DNA of 64,000 nt, taken from NCBI GenBank assembly GCA_030686995.1, contig CM060684.1, forward strand, positions 6,531,897 to 6,595,896, given 5' to 3'. Of the stretch, positions 56,905-64,000 are shown in pieces. Below the pieces are notes generated by a model, which was given only the letters and a program-made list of their open reading frames with translations, made no database searches and was not told where the DNA came from. Each line of letters begins with the position of its first letter. Position 1 is the first letter of the stretch. This DNA is from Artemisia argyi (Eukaryota > Streptophyta > Magnoliopsida > Asterales > Asteraceae). The translations under genes and the position numbers were made by a program.

Positions 56905-57885
56905 ATTTATACTTCTATGTTTTCTTTCTTTTGTGATCGTACTTCATGATTCAACTAAATATTTATATTTACTCGTATTGGTAACTAAAGCATCTCTATG
57001 TAGTATGTAGTACAGGTTTATAGAGAAGTTCTATGTCATATGGAGGTAGCATGAAGGACACTGGAAGGAAAGGCCGGCTCGAAATTAGAGAACAAGGTTT
57101 ATACTTTGCATAAGTCTATAGTAGAAGCGAAATTTAGGTTTATTATTACTTATGACACAAGAGCTTTGATCTCGTAGTGGACATTGTGAGAAATTATATA
57201 TGTGTGAGATAGATGGTATAAGTGTGTAAAAGTTTCAGTTTTAGAGGAAAAAAAACTAAGGATTTTAATGTACGTACTTGTTCGATAACATGGATGCACT
57301 ATTCTCTATTTTGTAGTAAAACATCGAGTCATTGGTCAAATGACTTAAAAAACTTCGAGTCATCGGTCACTAACGACTTATTGAAAAAAAGAAAAAGTTA
57401 TAATTAATATACCTTATGGTTAAGATATGGTAACAAATTAAAGAGCAAAAGTGAAAGGACAAAAAATGAATTAAAAAACTTCGAGTCATCGGTCACTAAC
57501 GACTTATTGAAAAAAAGAAAAGTTATAATTAATCTACCTTATGGTTAAGATATGGTAACAAATTAAAGAGCAAAAGTGAAAGGACAAAAAAATGACAAAA
57601 AAAAAAGCAAAAACGAGAAATACGGATGGATTTGTGACTCGAACTCGAGACCTACAACTAATCGGATATCATAGTTATCCAGCAAGCCACACCCGATCTC
57701 AAGTTTCATTCTCAAATTCAAATATTTATTTATTATTCATGATGGCAATATACCTCATCTCAAAAAGCATCAAATGCATTGATATTTTTCAACCAAAAAT
57801 AACAATTTTTTTTTTTTTTTTTTCTTTTTTCCTCCTCCTCTACCTTTTGATTTATTTTGAGTTGAAATAGCATTTACTTAACATG
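56905..57885. repeat. Segmental duplication, copy 2, with an internal 122 bp tandem duplication
   Basis: Matches 53430-54270. The unit ACTTCGAGTCATCGGTCACT...AAAAAATGA is present twice (about 57350-57471 and 57478-57597). It includes a minus-strand tRNA-like SINE head (about 57705-57630) and T run 57808-57823. Confidence 0.75.
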
Positions 57886-58098
57886 AGTAGGGAAGGCATG
57901 TGCTTGGCTGCATGGTTTTGTCCAAGTTCATGTCTTGTTATTCCATATTTGGTTAGGGGCTGTTATATTCGAGTATGTTTGAATATATAGTTTTGCTTAT
58001 GCTAGAGTTATAGAGTGGCTCATCACCACTCTCCGATGTAACTAACGTTTTTTCATTTATTCTATTCACCGGGTATAAAACCCTCTACCAAAAAAAAA
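57886..58098 (+). other. Possible retroposed 3' end (LINE-like) with A tail
   Basis: A non-duplicated stretch ending TATAAAACCCTCTACC followed by ten A. It looks like the 3' end of a non-LTR element or processed transcript. No target duplication was found. Confidence 0.35.
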
Positions 58099-58155
58099 AC
58101 CTACTCGCTCACTGTTACTCAAAAACAAAAAACAAAAAAAATACACTACTTTTAT

Positions 58156-58740
58156 CTTACACTTCTTCAAACACAAAAAAACACACAAACAAACACCCCC
58201 TAAAACCCACTCACTCTCTATCCAACTCAGGCCACCACCGAACCATCAATAGAAACACCCCCTGCCACAAAATCACATGAATCAAACTATCACACACAAC
58301 AAAACACACCATGGCACAAACTCACACCATTCACACAAACCCACTTATGACTTTCAATCTAAACAAAACTCACACCATGAATCCTACCGGAAACCTACAG
58401 GCGGCGGAGAAAGTTGGGGGAATTGGGGAGAAACAAGCGGCTGTGAGAGCATTGTCAGTTATATTGATTTGTTCGGGGAACAGAAGGATTTTTCGGAAGG
58501 AAGAAAGAGTGATAGTGAGCGTAGTCCAGTTATTAGATCCTTCTATACCGAATTTTGATAACGAGTACCCTGTGTCGATTCTAATGTCTTTAACTCATTC
58601 GAAGAAATGATGCAAAAAGATGTCAAACGCGGCTGATTTGTTGTTTCTACATAAGCTTGTAGAAACGGATGTTGATGGTGCAAAGAAGTTACAAGAGACT
58701 ATAGGTTGCTGGAAGCTATAGGGTGTGTTTGGGTGACCGT
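58156..58740 (+). pseudogene. ARM-repeat pseudogene, copy 1 (N-terminal stub joined to C-terminal part)
   Basis: After the duplicated 5' segment, ATG 58377 reads MNPTGNLQAAEKVGG and then jumps to the C-terminal repeats: EKQAAVRALSVILICSGNRRI, KEERVIVSVVQLLDP, YPVSILMSLTHSKK, a stop at 58608, then KLVETDVDGAKKLQET and the end near 58735. The family is an armadillo-repeat superfamily protein of vacuolar-protein-8-like plant type (memory). Most of the repeats are missing, so this copy is dead. Confidence 0.7.
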
Positions 58741-60190
58741 AATGATCATAATCGTTCTCAAACATCTGTATGTATTTATTTTAATTTACAGTTTTGCCCT
58801 GCTTGTGCATCCTTGTTGTTCATAATTTTATTCTTAGTAATTAATCTTAGTTGAGAGGCATTGTTATTACTTATTAGTTTAAAGCCATGTTGGTTAGTTG
58901 CTAGTGGCGTGTTGGCATCATAGCAACAAGTAGTTATTTCACCTCTGCCTCAATAGATAGGTTCAATCACTACTAGAGATTGTGAAATAGAGCCCCTTTA
59001 ATATAGCCCGGTTATTGAATTTCTCTTAAATCGGTGACGGGTAGGAGCTATGACAAGCTATTGAATTACAATCTTAATATATGTGAAAGGTAGCGAAGGT
59101 GTCTATCTAAATCGGTGATGGGTAGGAAGCATGAAAGATTGAAAGTTATTGAATTTCTATATTTACTCGGTGACGGGTAGGAGCTATGGAAAGTTCTTGA
59201 ATTACTATGATAAATGTTAAATTGGTGACGAGTACTAGGAGGTGGAGAAAGTTATTGAATCACTTAGGTACGGTATATAATTAGTTTTACTTATTAATCC
59301 TATAGGCTTATAGAATGGGTCTAATGATTGGAGTGATTCCATTTACCTCCAAGGTATGCAACTTATTTGGTTATATGTTTCAGTTTTGGTTTCAGTTGTA
59401 GATTTTGAAGGTTTCGAGTCTTGTCAAAAACAAAAAGATAATATTAAATCTACTGTGAGATTTGTTGTAAACCAAGTTACATCACCAGTCGTGCCTGCCG
59501 GTCCATCTGATGAGGCTGGGCACACACATATGCCACCGGCGTCTGCTAGTGCATCTTATCAATCACATTTATTACACCCAGTTCGTTATCTATAGATGTT
59601 TTTGACTGTACCAAAAGTATTTTGCTGATGGTCATGGCCCATCTGATTTGCTGGCGCCTTCTATTTTGGTGGACAGAATGCTGATCAACTCCATCCTCCC
59701 ACTGGTATGTTGGGTGAGGACGAGAAGAAGGCAACTTTAGGTTCACCAAATCAGCTTCCACGTGCTCAAGGACCTCAGGTTGCACAATTCCCGCATGCGG
59801 TTAGTCATTTGTGGCTATAATTTACATTTTGATATATACAGAGTGATAACGAGTTTTAGTAATTTAAACATAATGGAACTCCTAATACCACTTAACCAAC
59901 GAGCCATCCACACTCCCAAGTCCCAAGATACATTACCAATTCATGATTTTACACGTCATCTCAAGAGGCTTTAAATGCAGGACATTTTTACCAAAAATAA
60001 CAACTATACTATCAGTTATTTATTTATTTAATTATTACCATTTAATGTTTTTGAAATACCTGTGTGGCTGTGTTATACCTACAGGCATTGTACTTTTCCG
60101 GTCATATCCGGCTAAGACCCGGCTATATCCGGTCATATCCTTCGGTCAAGATCCGGTTAAACCCGGTCATCTAGACCCGGTTATATCCGG
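58741..60190 (+). pseudogene. Second-gene pseudogene and flanks, tandem unit 1
   Basis: In order: a flank like 36160; a truncated GTTGCTAGTGGCGTGTTGGCATCATAG (58900); the minisatellite GGTGACGGGTAGGAGC (59030-59250); exon-like RFVVNQVTSPVVPAGPSDEAGHTHMPP (59455-59540); GEDEKKATLGSPNQLP (about 59715); and a SINE-derived piece (59890-60010). Colinear with 36151-37600 and 61140-62340. Product not recognised. Confidence 0.5.
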
Positions 60191-60203
60191 GCAAGACCCA
60201 TTG
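60088..60203. repeat. CCGG minisatellite, unit 1
   Basis: About nine units of 10-14 bp beginning CCGG (CCGGTCATAT, CCGGCTAAGAC, CCGGTTAAAC, CCGGTTATAT), also present at 62369-62482. Confidence 0.8.
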
Positions 60204-61043
60204 TCGGCTTGAAATGATTACACATATGAACAAGGTTCTGGTAGTTGAGTCAAGTAGAGACATGTTGATAAGTGAAGATTTTTTGTTGTTATTCCATCCT
60301 TTGATACGTTTATTAGAATCAGGTAGTAGCTATGCGAAATGTGTTAAGGATAATGCTAGGCTGATTAGTTCGTGCGGTGCTGTAGGTTCGTTAGTTCGCG
60401 AAATGTGGCGTGTTATGTGTTAAGGAATTTATCGAGTTTTGTTGAGATTTGTCAAGTCTGGGACGGTTTTGGTGCAGGAGTATGGATTTGGTTGTTTGAG
60501 TAATTTGGTTACGGAGGATGATGATTTGAAAGTGATGGTTGTTAGGAGTGGCGGTTTTGTGAGTTTGAGGGTCTTTTTTTTTCCATATTTTTTTTATTTT
60601 TTTATTCGGGGAATAGTGTGAGGAGTTTGGAGGTTGCAGTTTAGTTTTTGAAGAATTTGGCGTGCGATGAACGGGTGGTGGAGTTTATTGTTAGGATTGT
60701 TGAGTTGTTGAGCTGTGGGGTGTTTAGGATCGTTGATCGGTATGTTGGATGGGAAAGCGATTGAGGAGAAACAAGCGGCTGTGAGAGCGTTGTCAGCTAT
60801 ATTGATTTATTCGGGGAACAGAAGGATTTCTCGGAAGGAAGAAAGAGTGATAGTGAGAGTAGTTCAGTTATTAGATCCTTCTATACTGAATTTTGATAAC
60901 AAGTACCCTGTGTCGATTCTAATATCTTTAACTCATTCGAAGAAATGTCGCAAACAGATGGTAAACGTGGGTCCTTTGTTGTTTTTACAAAAGCTTGTAG
61001 ATATGGATGTTGATGGTGCAAAGAAGTTACAAGAGACTGTGTG
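60204..61043 (+). pseudogene. ARM-repeat pseudogene, copy 2
   Basis: Begins SRDMLISEDFLLLFHPLIRLLESGSS, breaks near 60421, continues VQEYGFGCLSNLVTEDDDLKVMVVRSGG. A T-rich insertion follows (60570-60605), then SVRSLEVAV, a stop and FLKNLACDERVVEFIV. A second shift and a deletion of a repeat precede LIGMLDGKAIEEKQAAVRALSAI, KEERVIVRVVQLLDP, SILISLTHSKKCRKQMV and DVDGAKKLQET. The C-terminal end is replaced by flank. At least three frame breaks. Confidence 0.75.
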
Positions 61044-62360
61044 TTTGGGTGACCGCAATGATCATAATCGTTCTCAAACATCTGTATGTATTTATTTTAA
61101 TTTACAGTTTTGCACTGCTTGTGCATCCTTGTTGTTCATAATTTTATTCTTAGTAATTATAGTTCAGAGGTCAAGGCATTAGGCATTGTTATTAGTTATT
61201 AGTTTAAAGCCATGGTGGTTAGTTGCTAGTGGCGTGTTGGCATCATTGCAATAAGTAGTTATTTCACCTCTGCTGCAATAGATAGGTTCACTACTAGAGA
61301 TTGTGAAATAGAGCCCCTTTAATAGAGCCCGGTTATTGAATTTCTCTTAAATCGGTGACGGGTAGGAGCTATTGAAAGGTAGCGAAGGTGTCTATCTAAA
61401 TCGGTGATGGGTAGGAAGCATGAAAGATTGAAAGTTATTGAATTCTATATTTACTCGGTGACGGGTAGGAGCTATGAAAAGTTCTTGAATTACTATCATA
61501 AATGTTAAATTGGTGACGGGTACTAGGAGGTGGAGAAAGTTATTGAATCACTTAGGTACGGTATATAATTAGTTTTACTTATTAATCCTATAGAATGGGT
61601 CTAATGATTGGAGTGATTCCATTTACCTCTAAGGTATGCAACTTATTTAGTTTCAGTTGTAGATTTTGAAGGAAGTTATTCCATCATCTCTTCTTAAGAA
61701 CAGGGTCAGGATAGTTGAAGGTTTCGAGTCTTATCAAAAACAAAAAGATAAAGTTAATATTAACTCTACTGTGAGATTTGTTGTAAACCAAGTTAAATCA
61801 CCAGTCGTGGCTGCTGGTCCATCTGATCAGGCTGGGCACACACATATGCCACTGGCGTCTGCTAGTGCATCTTATTAATCACATGTATTACACCCAGTTC
61901 GTTATCTATAGATGTTTTAGACTTTACCAAAAGTATTTTGCTGATGGCCCATCTGATTTGCTGGCACCTTCTATTTTGGTGGACAGAATGCAGATCAACT
62001 CCATCCTCCCACTGTTATGTCGGGTGAGGACGAGAAGAAGGCAACTTTAGGTTCACCAAATCTGCTTCCGCCTGCTCAAGGACCTCAGGTTGCACAATTC
62101 CCGCATGCGGTTAGTCATTTGTGGCTATAATTTACATTTTGATATATACAGAGAGTGATAACGAGTTTTAGTAATTTAAACATAATGGAACTCCTAATAC
62201 CACTTAACCAACAAGCCATTCACACTCCCAAGTCCCAAGATACATTACCAATTCATGATTTTACACGTCATCTCAAGAGGCTTCAAATGCAGGACATTTT
62301 TACCAAAAATAACAACTATACTATCATTTATTTATTTCAGTGCTAAAGAAAACTACCATA
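61044..62360 (+). pseudogene. Second-gene pseudogene and flanks, tandem unit 2
   Basis: Same order as 58741-60010: truncated start (about 61220), minisatellite (61350-61550), exon-like KEVIPSSLLKNRVRIVEG and RFVVNQVKSPVVAAGPSDQAGHTHMP (61665-61875), GEDEKKATLGSPNLLP (about 62020) and SINE piece (62205-62330). Confidence 0.5.
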
Positions 62361-62368
62361 TACCTTTA

Positions 62369-62482
62369 TCCGGCCAAGACCCGGCTATATCCGGTCATAT
62401 CCTTCGGTCAAGACCCAGTCATATCGGTCAAGATCCGGTTAAACCCGGTCATCGAGACCCGGTTATATCCGGGCAAGACCCA
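62369..62482. repeat. CCGG minisatellite, unit 2
   Basis: Same type as 60088-60203, with changed unit order, for example CCGGCCAAGAC and CCGGCTATAT. Confidence 0.8.
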
Positions 62483-62489
62483 TTGTCGG

Positions 62490-63285
62490 CTTGAAATGAT
62501 TACACATATGAACAAGGTTACTGGTAATTGAGTCAAGTAGAGACGTGTTGATAGGTGAAGATTTTTTGTTTTTATTCCATCCTTTGATACGTTTATTAGA
62601 ATCAGGTAGTAGCTATGCGAAATGTGTTAAGGATAATGCTAGGCTGATTAGTTCGTGAGGTGCTGTAGGTTTGTTAGTTCGCGAAATGTGGCGTGTTATG
62701 TGTTAAGGAATTTGTCTAGTTTTGTTGAGATTTGTCAAGTCTGGGACGGTTTTGGTGCAGGAGTATGGATTTGGTTGTTTGAGTAATTTGGTTACGGAGG
62801 ATGATGATTTGAAAGTGATGGTTGTTAGGAGTGGCGTTTTTGTGACTTTGAGGGTTTGGTTAGGATTGTTGAGTTGTTGAGCTGTGGGGTGTTTTGGTTA
62901 GCATTGTTGAGTTATTGAGCTGTGGGTGTTTAGGATCGTTGATCGGTATGTTGGATGGGCAAGCGATTGAGGAGAAACAAGCAGCTGTGAGAGCATTGTC
63001 AATTATATTGATTTGTTCGGGGAACGGAAGGATTTATCGAAAGGAAGAAAGAGTGATAGTCAGAGTAGTTCAGTTATTAGATCCTTCTATACTGAATTAT
63101 GATAACAAGTACCCTGTGTCGATTCCAATTTCTTTAACTCATTAGAAGAAATGTCGCAAACAGATGGTAAATGCTGGTGATTTGTTGTTTTTACAAAAGC
63201 TTGTAGAAATGGCTGTTGATGGTGCAAAGAAGTTACAAGAGACTATAGGCCACGGGAAGCTATGGGGTGTGTTTGGGTGACCGTA
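62490..63285 (+). pseudogene. ARM-repeat pseudogene, copy 3
   Basis: Parallel to copy 2 with its own breaks: a stop soon after the start (62529), a duplicated VELLSCG piece (62868-62930), then LIGMLDGQAIEEKQAAVRALSIIL, KEERVIVRVVQLLDP and SIPISLTH with a stop at about 63143. It goes on to DGAKKLQET and the true end GKLWGVFG-stop at about 63254-63280. Confidence 0.75.
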
Positions 63286-64000
63286 ATGATCATAATCGTT
63301 CTCAAACATCATCTGTATGTATATATTTTAATTTACAGTTTTGCACTGCCTGTGCATCCTTGTTGTTCATAATTGTATTCTTAGTACATATTTGAATAAC
63401 TTCAAAATCTCATTTAACAAAGCTTGATATGAAAGCAAAATGCAGTTTGTTCATAATTGTGCACGTTATCGATATCACAAACACACATATTACAAAAACA
63501 TATGTCATCTAACAAAGCTTGATATGAAAGCAAAATGCAGTTTGTTTCAAAGTACATATTTGAATAACTTCAAAATCTCATTTCGAGTGTTCGTCAAACC
63601 TTTTTCTCACTAACAATGGTGGCCGGAGAAGGCATAGGTGCCATGGTGGTTGCTAGTGGTGTGTTGGCATCATAGCAACAAGTAGTTATTTCACCTCTAA
63701 CTGCAGCAATAGATAGGTTCAATCCCCATCGTTGTCGTCCCCAAAAATAAAAGCATCATATCAAACTGATCACAATCGACCCGATTTGCTTATTACTTCC
63801 ACCCATTCTTCTTACACTTGATATGTTCTTGTTCTTAACCTCTGTTTTCATATATAAACAACAACAAACTGTCACAAATATATTGCAATTTAAGTTGAAA
63901 TAAGTAGTTTTGAGAAAGTTGAATTCATCTGTTCATATCAAATAGGTATGTGATTCTATTTCCTAACGGAGTTGGATGTAGAGATAATCATTTTAATATT
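63286..64000 (+). pseudogene. Start of another second-gene copy, tandem unit 3
   Basis: Flank with an internal duplication (AAAGCTTGATATGAAAGC at 63419 and 63516). ATG at about 63616 reads MVAGEGIGAMVVASGVLAS then TAG. The rest to 64000 is AT-rich and differs from the other units; no feature seen. Confidence 0.45.

Overview
This is a plant nuclear genome window. It is about 70 percent nested LTR retrotransposons, followed by a decayed, tandemly duplicated gene neighbourhood crowded with small transposons. The gag and protease proteins, the Athila-type pol and the ORF3 protein resemble elements I remember as abundant in Asteraceae (daisy family, for example Tanacetum). Asteraceae is therefore my best guess for the host, and it is an inference. 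No intact ordinary host gene was found.

Layout. (i) 1-2733 is the 3' interior of a non-autonomous Ty3/Gypsy element ('element 1'); its LTR begins at 2734. (ii) That LTR is split by element A (4580-12397, TSD gtatg), a young non-autonomous element with 1.4 kb LTRs and one intact 756-codon ORF: Gag, protease and an integrase-C-terminus-like tail, with no reverse transcriptase. (iii) From about 14.2 kb to 35784 runs element B, a relative of A that carries an Athila ORF3-type gene (14487-15788) and has a 3' LTR at 34435-35784. (iv) B is split by element C (17435-33417, TSD tgcat, minus strand), a complete 16 kb Athila element with 3.8 kb LTRs that differ by only a few bases and an unbroken 1909-codon Gag-Pol. 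(v) B ends in the last codons of an armadillo-repeat (ARM) gene copy. This is followed by a solo LTR (35827-36145), exons of an unidentified second gene, and element D (37731-45446, TSD tcatt, minus strand), an A-family element with a Gag-protease frame broken by four stops. D lies in an intron, about 10 bases before the splice acceptor. (vi) 45845-47144 is a truncated LINE. (vii) 47.1-53.3 kb holds a Stowaway MITE, a FAR1/MULE-like relic surrounded by palindromic repeats and a hAT-like MITE with exact TSDs. (viii) 53.3-64 kb holds duplicated blocks with tRNA-like SINE relics, a LINE tail and a roughly 2.2-2.3 kb tandem array of ARM pseudogene plus second-gene pseudogene.

How the parts work together. 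A, B and D are one family with different coding contents; only C still encodes reverse transcriptase and integrase in this window. C, or an Athila like it, is a plausible trans-mobiliser of A and D, but this is inference. All four families share RNA/DNA signals that simple annotation would miss: a stem-loop with a GGA loop in front of two purine tracts per element, a motif just after the last pol codon, and tRNA-Asp-type primer sites. The A/B/D family also has arrays of TGACGNCGTCA palindromes, and a U5 segment complementary to the 5' half of its own primer tRNA. These shared signals are the most interesting content of the window.
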